From positions 406,715 to 470,714 of the forward strand of contig NZ_JABWGN010000010.1 of NCBI RefSeq assembly GCF_013363975.1: a stretch of 64,000 nucleotides of DNA, given 5' to 3'. Shown here one piece after another: positions 20,491 through 29,361 of this stretch. Made by a program: the position numbers and the translations under genes. Source of the DNA: Nonomuraea montanisoli (GTDB lineage: Bacteria > Actinomycetota > Actinomycetes > Streptosporangiales > Streptosporangiaceae). Within the stretch, counting starts at the first letter, position 1. The number at the start of each line of letters is the position of its first letter. Under the pieces are notes generated by a model. The model was not told the DNA's origin, did no database searches, and saw nothing but the letters and a program-made list of their open reading frames with translations.

Positions 20491-21696
20491 TCAGCCGTTG
20501 ACGCGGGCGACCCCGTCCTTCCTGGCCTGCTCGGCCACGGCCGCGGTGACGGCGGGGGCGACCCGCTCGTCGAAGGGGCTGGGGATGACGTAGTCGGCCG
20601 CGAGGTCGTCGCCCACGACGGCGGCGAGCGCGGTGGCGGCGGCCACCTTCATGTTCTCGGTGATGGCGGTGGCCCGGACGTCGAGCGCCCCGCGGAAGAC
20701 GCCGGGGAAGGCGAGCACGTTGTTGATCTGGTTGGGGAAGTCGGAGCGGCCGGTGGCGACCACGCGGGCGTGGCGGGCGGCCACGGACGGCGCCACCTCG
20801 GGCGTGGGGTTGGACAGCGCGAACACGATCGAGTCGGGCGCCATGGACGCGATGGCCTCCTCCGACACGGTCGAGCCGGACAGGCCGACGAACACGTCGG
20901 CCCCGGCCAGCGCCTGCTCGGTGGAGCCGGTGTGGCCGGCCCGGTTGGTGTCGCGGGCCAGGGCCGACTTCACCGGGTTGAGGTCGTCGCGGCCGGAGTG
21001 GATCATGCCCTTGGAGTCGGCCACGGCGATGTCGCCGATGCCGGCCTCCAGCAGGATGCGGGTGACCGCGACGCCGGAGGCGCCGGCACCGGCGACGACG
21101 GCGCGCAGGTCGCCGAGCGTGCGGCCGGTGAGGCGGGCGGCGTTGGTGAGGGCGGCCAGGACGACGATGGCGGTGCCGTGCTGGTCGTCGTGGAAGACGG
21201 GGATGTCGAGCAGCTCGCGCAGGCGGTCCTCGACCTCGAAGCAGCGGGGGGCGCTGATGTCCTCGAGGTTGATGCCGCCGAAGGAAGGGGCGAGCCGGAC
21301 GACGGTCTCGACGAGCGCGTCGACCTCGGTGCAGTCGAGGCAGATCGGCACGGCGTCGACCCCGGCGAACTCCTTGAACAGCAGCGCCTTGCCCTCCATG
21401 ACGGGCATGGCGGCGGCGGGGCCGATGTCGCCGAGGCCGAGCACGGCGGTGCCGTCGGAGACGACGGCCACGACGTTGGAGACCCACGTGTAGTCGTTGA
21501 CCAGCGACGGCGTGTCGGCGATGGCGGTGCAGACCTTGGCCACCCCGGGGGTGTAGGCCAATGACAGGTCGCCGGCGTCGCGGACGGGGATGGTGGAGCG
21601 GACCTCCAGCTTGCCGCCGCGGTGCAGGGCGAAGACCGGATCGACGTCGAGTGAGGCAGGTGAGGACGATGCGGACGAGGCAGGAGAGGCAGTCAC
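20491..21696 (-). CDS. NAD(P)-dependent malic enzyme
   Basis: A protein of about 401 residues that decarboxylates malate to pyruvate. Malic-enzyme motifs are present: SLAYTPGVAKVC, catalytic-type LEDISAPRCFEVE, the HDDQHGTAIV metal/NAD segment, the Rossmann motif VAGAGASGVAVTRI, and DSKGMIHSGR. It is the short bacterial form without a C-terminal phosphotransacetylase. The frame is open to 21864, but homology begins at DVDPVFALHRGGKLEV. I place the start at the GTG at 21696 (MTASPASSASSS). The ribosome site is poor, so the start is uncertain. Monocistronic. Confidence 0.88.
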   Translation of the reverse strand: MTASPASSASSSPASLDVDPVFALHRGGKLEVRSTIPVRDAGDLSLAYTPGVAKVCTAIADTPSLVNDYTWVSNVVAVVSDGTAVLGLGDIGPAAAMPVMEGKALLFKEFAGVDAVPICLDCTEVDALVETVVRLAPSFGGINLEDISAPRCFEVEDRLRELLDIPVFHDDQHGTAIVVLAALTNAARLTGRTLGDLRAVVAGAGASGVAVTRILLEAGIGDIAVADSKGMIHSGRDDLNPVKSALARDTNRAGHTGSTEQALAGADVFVGLSGSTVSEEAIASMAPDSIVFALSNPTPEVAPSVAARHARVVATGRSDFPNQINNVLAFPGVFRGALDVRATAITENMKVAAATALAAVVGDDLAADYVIPSPFDERVAPAVTAAVAEQARKDGVARVNG

Positions 21697-21864
21697 AGAG
21701 AGACCCCAGTTGTCATCGGACGGACGAAGGACCTTCGGCAGACGGCGCGAGAGGCCTGGCTTCGGTAGCCGCCAGGTTCCCCTCCCGAACGTCTCGTGAG
21801 GGGTTACGGGGGTCACCCGTCGCCCCATAGTGCCACACGCCGACACGACCACAGGTATCGCCAT
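21697..21864 (-). other. possible structured 5' leader of the malic enzyme gene
   Basis: On the minus strand this stretch contains a hairpin CCTGGC / GCCAGG with a 10-base loop (21755-21776) and a second one, CGAAGG / CCTTCG (21725-21737). It matches no riboswitch class I can name from sequence alone. Confidence 0.3.
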
Positions 21865-21975
21865 CGACGCCGTTCCGTTGACGCATTGTTAAATGTCCGA
21901 TGACGGAGCCGGGCAACCTGCCACTTAAACTTCACCAAATCCGACTTTTATGACATATCTCTGAGGAGGCCTGAC

Positions 21976-22833
21976 ATGGCCCTCTGGCCCAGGAGCAGCC
22001 GTGGCCAAGCCATCGGCGCGCTCGCCCTGACCGCCGTCCTGGCGCTGTCCGGCTGCGGCGGCGGTTCGGGAGGCGGCTCCACCTCCGCCACCACCGGAGG
22101 CGGCAATGCCGCGGGCGGAGCCAAGCTCGTCCACCCGGGCAAGCTCACCACCTGCACCAACATCCCGTACGAGCCGTTCCAGTTCAAGGACAAGGACGGC
22201 AAGGTCGTCGGGTTCGACGTGGACATCGTCGACCTGGTCGCCAAGAAGCTCGGCGTCCAGCAGGAGATCGTGGACATCGACTTCGCCGTCATCAAGAGCG
22301 GCGCGGCCATGGCCACCGGCAAGTGCGACGTCGCCGCCGCCGGTATGACGATCACTCCCGAGCGCAAGCAGAACATCACGTTCTCCGAGCCCTACTTCGA
22401 CGCCACGCAGGCGCTGCTGGCCAAGAAGGGCACCGGCGCCAAGTCGCTGGAGGACGTCAAGGCCAAGGGCCTCAAGCTGGGCGCCCAGGCCAGCACGACG
22501 GGCCTCGACTACGTCAAGAAGCAGGGCCTGGACCCGACCGAGTACGCCGACAGCTCCAAGGAGCTGCTGGCGCTGCAGGCCGGCCAGGCGGACGTGATCG
22601 TCCAGGACCTGCCGGTCGTGCTGACCTGGCTGAAGAAGCCGGAGATCGCCGCCAAGTTCGAGCTGATCGCCAGCCTCGACACCGGTGAGCAGTACGGCAT
22701 CGGCCTGAAGAAGGCCGCCGACCCGGTCCTGCTCAAGACGATCAACGACACGATCACCCAGGCCAAGTCCGACGGCACGTACGAGAAGATCTACGTCAAG
22801 TGGTTCGGCAAGAAGCCCGGCGAGCTGGGTTGA
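21976..22833 (+). CDS. amino-acid ABC transporter substrate-binding lipoprotein
   Basis: A 285-residue periplasmic-binding-like protein anchored as a lipoprotein. The lipobox is LSGC at about residue 28, followed by a Gly/Ser/Thr linker. The fold is the family 3 solute-binding type (YEPFQFKDKDGKVVGFDVDIVDLVAKKLG, then MTITPERKQNITFSEPYFDATQ). It binds a polar amino acid, probably; the exact ligand cannot be read. GAGGAGG precedes the ATG. It is first in a three-gene operon with the permease and ATPase, ended by a strong terminator. Confidence 0.92.
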   Translation: MALWPRSSRGQAIGALALTAVLALSGCGGGSGGGSTSATTGGGNAAGGAKLVHPGKLTTCTNIPYEPFQFKDKDGKVVGFDVDIVDLVAKKLGVQQEIVDIDFAVIKSGAAMATGKCDVAAAGMTITPERKQNITFSEPYFDATQALLAKKGTGAKSLEDVKAKGLKLGAQASTTGLDYVKKQGLDPTEYADSSKELLALQAGQADVIVQDLPVVLTWLKKPEIAAKFELIASLDTGEQYGIGLKKAADPVLLKTINDTITQAKSDGTYEKIYVKWFGKKPGELG

Positions 22834-22836
22834 TCC

Positions 22837-23672
22837 ATGACGGATCGCCTCCCACCACCGGTGGCGGCTGAGCCGGGCGCGAAGGCCCGGCTCAGCCCGC
22901 GTAAGAAGCAGCGCATCAGCCGCGCGATCCAGTACGCCGTGCTGGTCGCGATCGTCGTCGGCGTCATCCTGTACGCCGACTGGGGCAGCCTGGCGGAGAA
23001 CTTCGCCAAGCCGGACGTGGCCGACAAGGCCCTGCCCGAGCTGTTCACGGTCGCGTTGCGCAACACGATCATCTACACGGTCGGCGGCTTCGTCTTCTCG
23101 TTCGTGCTCGGGCTGGTGCTCGCGCTCATGAAGCTGTCGACCGTCCGGCCGTACCGCTGGATCTCGACCCTCTACATCGAGATCTTCCGCGGGCTGCCCG
23201 CCCTGCTCATCTTCCTGCTCATCACCTTCCTGCCGCTGGCCCTGCCCGGCTTCGAGGTGCCCGGCGGCACGTACGGCCAGGGCATCCTGGGCCTCGGCCT
23301 GGTCGGCGCGGCCTACCAGGCGGAGGTGTTCCGGGCCGGCCTGCAGGCGGTGCCCAAGGGGCAGGTCGAGGCGGCGCGCTCGCTCGGCATGTCGGCCGCG
23401 CGGGCCCAGGTCACTGTGATCATCCCGCAGGCCATCAGGATCGTCATCCCGCCGACCACCAACCAGTTCGTGGCGTTGCTCAAGGACTCGTCGCTGGTGC
23501 TGTTCCTCGGCGTGTCCGGCGAGTACGTGGAGCTGGCCAAGTTCGGCAACGACCTGGCCTCCCAGTACGCCAACGCCACGCCGATCATGGTGTCCGGCCT
23601 GACGTACCTGCTGGTGACGATCCCTCTGGGGCACCTCACGACCCGGCTGGAGAAGCGGAAGACGGGGGTCCG

Positions 23673-23676
<4 letters not shown>
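22837..23676 (+). CDS. amino-acid ABC transporter permease (HisM/GlnP type)
   Basis: A 279-residue inner-membrane permease. A cytoplasmic N-terminus is followed by several helices, the first near residue 30-45. The typical EIFRGLPALLIFLLI segment and the cytoplasmic coupling loop (EAARSLGMSAARAQVTVIIPQA) that docks the ATPase are both present. It begins 3 bp after the binding-protein stop and overlaps the ATPase start by GTGA. Together these three genes form one polar amino-acid uptake system. Confidence 0.93.
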
Positions 23677-24416
<740 letters not shown>

Positions 24417-24431
24417 CGCGCGAGGACGGAT

Positions 24432-24472
24432 GAGGGGCGGCCACCTTCCGCGGACCACGGTGGCCGCCCCTC
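24432..24472 (+). terminator. terminator of the amino-acid ABC operon
   Basis: A perfect 14-bp stem (GAGGGGCGGCCACC) with a 13-nt loop, 15 bp after the stop codon. No T tract. Confidence 0.85.
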
Positions 24473-24514
24473 CGCGGGCATCACATCGGGTCCTTCGCCG
24501 TGTAATACTCCGGC

Positions 24515-24946
24515 ATGGACTTGACCTCTTACGCCGAGTGGGCGGTCCGTCTCGTCAACGACCCCGACCCGTCGCCCGCCCTGCGGGAGCTGCGCGACCA
24601 GCTCGCCGCCGTCTTCGACGCCGGGGACGAGGCCACCGTCGCGGCGCTGCTCAACGTGCTGCTCGTCCTCCATCCCGTACGGCCGCAGCTCACCGCCCAC
24701 GACGGCCGCGGCTGGCACCTGCACCTGGCCGAGGACCCCACGCAGAACCCCGCCGCGGGCGCCGTCATGGGCCTGGCCGCGGTGGTCGCCGAGCACGGCG
24801 CCGAACGGCTGGGCCGCTGCCACGATCCCCGCTGCGGCCGGGCGTTCCTCGACACCTCCTCCAACCGCTCGCGCCGCTACTGCTCCTCCCGCTGCGCCAG
24901 CCGCGCCAACGTCGCCGCCCACCGGGCCCGCCGCCGCGGCCAATGA
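24515..24946 (+). CDS. CGNR zinc-finger protein (ABATE domain)
   Basis: A 143-residue protein with an N-terminal ABATE-like region and a C-terminal CGNR zinc finger (GRCHDPRCGRAF then RYCSSRCASRAN). In this copy the CGNR signature is modified to CASRAN. Family members are putative stress-linked regulators with no defined target. It stands alone, downstream of the ABC operon and convergent with the SodN-maturation protease gene (6 bp between the stop codons). Confidence 0.83.
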   Translation: MDLTSYAEWAVRLVNDPDPSPALRELRDQLAAVFDAGDEATVAALLNVLLVLHPVRPQLTAHDGRGWHLHLAEDPTQNPAAGAVMGLAAVVAEHGAERLGRCHDPRCGRAFLDTSSNRSRRYCSSRCASRANVAAHRARRRGQ

Positions 24947-24952
24947 GCCGGA

Positions 24953-25261
24953 TCACGGACGCGGGCCTGCCGCACCCCGCCGCGGCGGCCAGTACCGCAG
25001 CACGACCCGCCCGACCACGTCGGTGACGGGCCCGAAGTCCCAGCTGTCGCGCCGGCCGGAGGCCCGCTGGTTGTCGCTCTCCAGCCACCACCCGTCCTCG
25101 CCCCGCCAGGCGGCCCGCTTGACGATCAGCCGGGAGGAGTCGCCGGGGAGCCTGGCGACCACGATGTCGCCGGGCCTGACCGGGGCGCCACGCCGCACCA
25201 GGAGCCAGTCCCCGGGCAGCAGCGCGGGGCGCATCGAATCCCCTTCGACACGCACTCTCAT
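24953..25261 (-). CDS. sodX: S26-type signal peptidase-like protease for Ni-SOD maturation
   Basis: A 102-residue protease of the LexA/signal-peptidase S26 fold. Catalytic Ser is in EGDSMRPALLPGDWLLV (about residue 9) and Lys in SRLIVKRAAW (about 48). Very short members next to sodN are known to remove the SodN leader peptide so the N-terminal His can bind nickel. Here it is divergent from sodN with a 90-bp shared promoter region, which supports that role. No membrane anchor is visible. The symbol follows usage for the sodN-linked protease. Confidence 0.85.
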   Translation of the reverse strand: MRVRVEGDSMRPALLPGDWLLVRRGAPVRPGDIVVARLPGDSSRLIVKRAAWRGEDGWWLESDNQRASGRRDSWDFGPVTDVVGRVVLRYWPPRRGAAGPRP

Positions 25262-25351
25262 ACGCCGAGACCCCCTCCGTCACGGGCCTTGCGACCCGAG
25301 TAAGGTCGGTAACTGGACCAAGCTGACTCAGCATCAAGGAAGGACCTTCTG

Positions 25352-25753
25352 ATGCTCGCACGACTGCTACGACCCAAGCACGTCGCCTCCGCGCACTGCG
25401 ACCTGCCCTGCGGCGTCTACGACCCCGCTCAGGCGCGGATCGAGGCGGAGTCGGTCAAGGCGATCATGGAGAAGTACGCGGCCAACGAGGACCCGGTGTT
25501 CCGCGCTCGCGCGCTGACCATCAAGGAGGAGCGGGCCGAGCTGGTCAAGCACCACCTGTGGGTGCTGTGGACCGACTACTTCAAGCCCCCGCACCTGGAG
25601 CAGTACCCCCAGCTCCACCAGCTCTTCTGGGACGCCACGAAGCTGGCCGGCGCGGCGGGCGCCAAGGGCACGGTCGAGGTCGCCAAGGCCGAGGACCTGC
25701 TCGGCAAGATCGACGAGATCTCCAAGATCTTCTGGGAGACCAAGGCCGCGTAG
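25352..25753 (+). CDS. sodN: nickel superoxide dismutase
   Basis: A 133-residue precursor of cytoplasmic Ni-SOD. A 14-residue leader (MLARLLRPKHVASA) is followed by the nickel hook HCDLPCGVYDP, in which His, the two Cys and the backbone amines bind Ni. The helical-bundle remainder includes KEERAELVKHHLWVLWTDYFKPPHL. Cleavage before His15 is needed for activity and fits the divergent protease gene. AAGGAAGG precedes the ATG, and a strong terminator follows. Expression of sodN is nickel-dependent through Nur in Streptomyces; I saw no clear Nur box here. Confidence 0.97.
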   Translation: MLARLLRPKHVASAHCDLPCGVYDPAQARIEAESVKAIMEKYAANEDPVFRARALTIKEERAELVKHHLWVLWTDYFKPPHLEQYPQLHQLFWDATKLAGAAGAKGTVEVAKAEDLLGKIDEISKIFWETKAA

Positions 25754-25761
25754 AACGGCGC

Positions 25762-25799
25762 AAAGGCTCTGTGTGGTTACCCGCTACACAGAGCCTTTT
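25762..25799 (+). terminator. sodN terminator
   Basis: AAAGGCTCTGTGT pairs with ACACAGAGCCTTTT around an 11-nt loop: a perfect 10-bp core stem plus an A/T extension. Confidence 0.93.
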
Positions 25800-25880
25800 C
25801 CGTTGTTGGCGAGTCTGAATCGTCCAAGCACCTCTCAGGGGCGGTAAGTTGCAGTCAGCGTCGTATACGCGAGGAGGAAC

Positions 25881-26306
25881 GTGACCGAGGAAACCGAGAC
25901 GCGCATGGAGGGCGAGACCGGCATCCGCGACGTGGTGAGCATCAGGCTTCCCGCGGCGAGCGCCTACCTGTCCGTGTTGCGTACGGCCACGGCCGGGCTG
26001 GCCGCCCGGCTGGACTTCACGCTCGACGAGATCGAGGATCTGCGGATCGCGGTCGACGAGGCGTGCGCCATGCTCCTGAACGAGGCGGTCCCGGGCACCG
26101 ACCTGACCGCCGAGTTCGAGCTGACCGGGCAGGAGATGCAGGTCAAGGTCGAGGTGGCGACTGTCGGCAGCTCCGCGCCCAAGCGCGACGACTTCGCCTG
26201 GATGGTCCTGACCGCCCTGGCCGACGACGTGGAGGCGGTCACCGACTCTCCCGACCGTATGGCGATCGTCCTGCGTAAGCGCCGAGGCGCGGCGAGGCCG
26301 GCGTGA
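25881..26306 (+). CDS. RsbW-type anti-sigma factor (GHKL kinase fold)
   Basis: A 141-residue protein of the anti-sigma-B/F type. The ATP-binding N-box region is LRIAVDEACAMLLNEAV at about residues 54-70, and DDFAWMVLTALADDVE resembles the C-terminal part of RsbW. It should sequester the sigma factor encoded next and release it when an anti-anti-sigma factor binds. None is adjacent. The GTG at 25881 follows AGGAGGA. Its stop overlaps an in-frame GTG of the sigma gene. Confidence 0.88.
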   Translation: MTEETETRMEGETGIRDVVSIRLPAASAYLSVLRTATAGLAARLDFTLDEIEDLRIAVDEACAMLLNEAVPGTDLTAEFELTGQEMQVKVEVATVGSSAPKRDDFAWMVLTALADDVEAVTDSPDRMAIVLRKRRGAARPA

Positions 26307-26323
26307 CGGAAAGGACTGGAGCC

Positions 26324-27103
26324 ATGGCCACCAGCGACCACGCTGTGCCCGACCGGGTCCGCGCCCGCATGCTGTTCGCCGAGCTGGCCGAGCTCGGGCC
26401 CGAGGAGCCGCGCCGTCAGCGCATCAGGGACGAGCTGGTGGAGCTCCACCTTCCGCTGGTCGAGTACCTCGCGCGGCGCTTCCGCAACCGCGGCGAATGG
26501 CTCGACGACCTCACCCAGGTCGCCACGATCGGGCTCATCAAGTCGATCGACCGGTTCGACCTCAACCGCGGCGTGGAGTTCTCCACCTACGCGACGCCGA
26601 CGATCGTCGGCGAGATCAAGCGGCACTTCCGTGACAAGGGCTGGGCGGTCCGGGTGCCGCGCCGCCTGCAGGAGCTCAAGCTCTCGCTGACGAAGGCGAT
26701 AAGCGATCTGTCGCAGCGCGAGGGGCGCGCGCCGACGGTCGCCGAGCTGGCCGCCTACCTCAAGATGACCGAGGAGGAGGTGCTGGAGGGGCTGGAGTCG
26801 GCCAACGCCTACTCGACGGTGTCCCTCGACGCGCCCGACTCCGGCGACGACGACGCGCCCGCCGTGTCCGACTCGCTCGGCATCGTGGACGAGTCGCTCG
26901 AAGGGGTCGAGTACCGCGAGTCGCTCAAGCCGCTGCTCGAACGCCTGCCGCCGCGCGAGAAGCGCATTCTCCTGCTGCGGTTCTTCGGCAACATGACGCA
27001 GTCGCAGATCGCCACCGAGCTGGGCATCTCGCAGATGCACGTCTCGCGCCTGCTGGCCCGCACGCTGGCCCAGCTGCGCGAGGGCCTCACCGCCGACGAC
27101 TGA
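26324..27103 (+). CDS. RNA polymerase sigma factor, SigB/SigF family
   Basis: A 259-residue group-3 sigma factor. Region 2 includes LVEYLARRFRNRGEWLDDLTQVA and GVEFSTYATPTIVGEIKRHFRD. Region 3 includes LSQREGRAPTVAELAAYL. Region 4 has the helix-turn-helix GISQMHVSRLLARTLAQL. Such factors direct stress or differentiation genes. Two starts are possible: GTG at 26303 overlapping the anti-sigma stop, and ATG at 26324 with AAGGACTGGAG in front, which I prefer. It forms a two-gene module with the upstream anti-sigma gene. Confidence 0.92.
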   Translation: MATSDHAVPDRVRARMLFAELAELGPEEPRRQRIRDELVELHLPLVEYLARRFRNRGEWLDDLTQVATIGLIKSIDRFDLNRGVEFSTYATPTIVGEIKRHFRDKGWAVRVPRRLQELKLSLTKAISDLSQREGRAPTVAELAAYLKMTEEEVLEGLESANAYSTVSLDAPDSGDDDAPAVSDSLGIVDESLEGVEYRESLKPLLERLPPREKRILLLRFFGNMTQSQIATELGISQMHVSRLLARTLAQLREGLTADD

Positions 27104-27108
27104 CGCCG

Positions 27109-27504
27109 TCAGCGGGTCTCCTGGCCGTCGCCGTACAACGCCTTGGTGGTGGGGGGTGCGAGCAGGGCGGCCAGGCCGATCACCGCCACCACGACCAGCG
27201 GGATCCCGAGGTCGGGCCGGCTGGAGTCGATGAGCGTGATCGCGACGGGCAGCAGGAAGATCTGGGCGAGCACGCCCGGCGTCCTGCCCCACCGCTCGCC
27301 TCTCAGCAGGCCGCCCCACGCCACCCAGAGCAGCCCCGCGCCGATCAGCATGCCGAAGGCCGCCTCGGCGATGGCGCTGGTCGTGTCGCCGGCCAGCCCG
27401 CGCGCGGTCTCGACCGCCACGAAACCACCCAGCCCGAACGTCACGAGGCCCTCCAGGGCGACGACGACGGCGGCGACCAGCAGGCTCAGGGGACGCTTCG
27501 ACAC
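27109..27504 (-). CDS. four-helix integral membrane protein of unknown function
   Basis: A 131-residue hydrophobic protein with about four membrane helices, for example LLVAAVVVALEGLVTFGLGGF and IPLVVVAVIGLAALL. No motif is recognised. It is convergent with the sigma-factor gene (5 bp apart). The Met at 27504 gives a short basic N-terminus before helix 1. Confidence 0.75.
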   Translation of the reverse strand: MSKRPLSLLVAAVVVALEGLVTFGLGGFVAVETARGLAGDTTSAIAEAAFGMLIGAGLLWVAWGGLLRGERWGRTPGVLAQIFLLPVAITLIDSSRPDLGIPLVVVAVIGLAALLAPPTTKALYGDGQETR

Positions 27505-27614
27505 ACGGGAACCCTATCCGCTCCGGCCGCCGGTCCCGCCCCCGCCCGGACCTCCAGGTGCGAAACCAGGATCTTCTCGACAAGACAGACATCCATCATG
27601 GATACGCTGGCCTC

Positions 27615-28658
27615 ATGCGCGCGATGCTGCTGGTCAACCCCAAAGCGACGACCACGAACGCCCGCACCCGGAACGTGCTGATCCGGGCGCTCGGGGCGAC
27701 CATGGACCTGACCGTCGAGGAGACCGGCTACCGGGGCCACGCGGCGGCGCTGGCCGCCACCGCGCGCGCGAAGGGGTACGACGTGGTGGCCGTCCTGGGC
27801 GGGGACGGCACGATCAACGAGACGGTGAACGGCCTCCTCAACCCCGTCAACGGCATCGCCGCCCCGCCTTCCGGCCCCACCGGCGACGCCTCCCACGAAG
27901 GCCGCACCGACGGCGCTCCCCATGGGCCGTCCGGCCCCTCCGTCCCGGACGGCGACCCGAGCGCCGGGCGCCCGGCCGTGATCGTCATCCCCGGCGGCAG
28001 CGCCAACGTGTTCGCCCGCGGGCTCGGCCTGCCGAACGATCCCGTGGAGGCCACCGGCGCGGTGCTGGAGGCACTGCGCGAGGGCCGCCGCAGGACCGTC
28101 GGCCTCGGCCAGGCCCTCTGGGACCACGAGAGCCGATATTTCACCTTCTGTGCGGGCCTGGGGTACGACGCCGAGGTCGTCCGGGCCGTCGAGGGCCTGC
28201 GCGGCGCCGGCCGCAAGGCGACGCCCGCCCGCTACGTGAACACCGCGCTACGGCACTATGTCGCCACCGACAAGCGGCGTCCCGCGATGACGCTGACCGG
28301 TCCGGGCATCCCCACGGCGGCGGGGATCTTCATGGCGATCATCTCCAACACCTCGCCCTGGACGTACGTCGGCACGCGGCCCGTCCGCCCCACGCCGTGG
28401 GCCTCCTTCGAGACCGGCCTCGACATGCTGGGGCTCCAGCGCCTGGGCCTGACCTCGTTGATGCCGCTCATCCAGCACATTCTCACGGAGAGTGACGCCC
28501 TTCCGTCCGGCCGGCACCTCGTCCAACTGCATGACGAACCCGAGTTCACCCTCACCGCGGACCGTCCGGTGGCCTTCGAACTGGACGGGGACTACCTGGG
28601 CGAACGCGAATCCGTAACGTTCCGGTCTATCCCGAACGCGTTACAAGTCCTGGTCTAG
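27615..28658 (+). CDS. diacylglycerol kinase-family lipid kinase
   Basis: A 347-residue protein with the DAGK catalytic fold: LLVNPKATTTNAR at the start, the nucleotide motif VLGGDGTINETVNGL near residue 75, and PGGSANVFARGLGLP. Between the two motifs lies a low-complexity, Pro/Gly/Ser-rich insert of about 40 residues, not usual in the family. It phosphorylates a lipid (diacylglycerol, sphingosine-like or unknown). The ATG at 27615 starts the family N-terminus. A homologue next to whiB1 occurs in other actinobacteria. Confidence 0.87.
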   Translation: MRAMLLVNPKATTTNARTRNVLIRALGATMDLTVEETGYRGHAAALAATARAKGYDVVAVLGGDGTINETVNGLLNPVNGIAAPPSGPTGDASHEGRTDGAPHGPSGPSVPDGDPSAGRPAVIVIPGGSANVFARGLGLPNDPVEATGAVLEALREGRRRTVGLGQALWDHESRYFTFCAGLGYDAEVVRAVEGLRGAGRKATPARYVNTALRHYVATDKRRPAMTLTGPGIPTAAGIFMAIISNTSPWTYVGTRPVRPTPWASFETGLDMLGLQRLGLTSLMPLIQHILTESDALPSGRHLVQLHDEPEFTLTADRPVAFELDGDYLGERESVTFRSIPNALQVLV

Positions 28659-28864
28659 CTGGTTACATTCGGTCATTGTGTGACGCATCCGACATCCATT
28701 ACGGCCAAAACTTCGCCCGGAACCCCTTGCGTGCACTCTCCGTGGCTGACAGGCTCAGACTGACGTCGGAACGTAGGACGTTTAACCAGAACCCCGAGGT
28801 CGTTCCGGTCGTCCGGCGAGTAGTTCCCGGCCCCCCATGGTCCGGGTCTTTGCTCGCGCGCCTT

Positions 28865-28880
28865 AGTGAAACTCTTCACA
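28865..28880. promoter_or_regulatory. CRP-type site upstream of whiB1/wblE
   Basis: AGTGAAACTCTTCACA, 57 bp before the ATG. The M. tuberculosis whiB1 promoter is controlled by CRP (Rv3676) through a site that also begins AGTGA, so the arrangement is conserved. The remainder of 28659-28936 contains no other feature I can support. Confidence 0.6.
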
Positions 28881-28936
28881 AAGTAGTAGCCGCACGGAGC
28901 CCGACCAACAGGCTCCATCTACTAAGGAGTGGACGC

Positions 28937-29191
28937 ATGGACTGGCGCCACCGAGCTGCCTGCCGTGACGTGGACCCCGAGCTGTTCTTCCCGATCGGCA
29001 ACACCGGCCCCGCGCTCATGCAGATCGAGGAGGCCAAGCAGGTCTGCCGTTCCTGCCCGGCCGTGGACGCGTGCCTGAAGTGGGCCCTGGAGTCCGGCCA
29101 GGACGCCGGTGTCTGGGGCGGCCTGAGCGAGGACGAGCGTCGCGCGCTCAAGCGCCGCACGGCTCGTGCCCGCGCCCGCGCCTCCGCCTGA
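28937..29191 (+). CDS. wblE: WhiB-family iron-sulfur regulator, WhiB1/WblE type
   Basis: An 84-residue Wbl protein. Four cysteines at 9, 37, 40 and 46 coordinate a [4Fe-4S] cluster, the turn motif GVWGG is followed by SEDERRALKRR, and an Arg/Ala-rich basic tail ends the protein. The N-terminus MDWRHRAACRD ... DPELFFPIGNTGPAL is the WhiB1/WblE signature. Known members bind the primary sigma factor region 4, and the cluster reacts with nitric oxide. The ATG at 28937 follows AAGGAG. It lies convergent to a pdtaS-type kinase gene, the same neighbourhood as in Mycobacterium. Confidence 0.95.
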   Translation: MDWRHRAACRDVDPELFFPIGNTGPALMQIEEAKQVCRSCPAVDACLKWALESGQDAGVWGGLSEDERRALKRRTARARARASA

Positions 29192-29361
29192 CCCCACCCG
29201 ACCGGAACACCCCCTCCCCGGAGCCCCTGCCCCCGGCAGTCGCCCCCTCGGCGCGTCCCGCAGCCGCGCCGTCCGTGAAACGTCGACGTCCGCGAAGCGA
29301 TCCGTACGGCCGCCAGTCCCCCGCCGCGACACCGCGGCGGGCGCGGCCACCCCGCGGACCG

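Noticed and set aside
28648..28663. Possible DasR (dre) site CTGGTCTAGCTGGT at the end of the lipid-kinase gene
   Set aside because: Only the left half matches the dre consensus and it contains the stop codon of the kinase gene.
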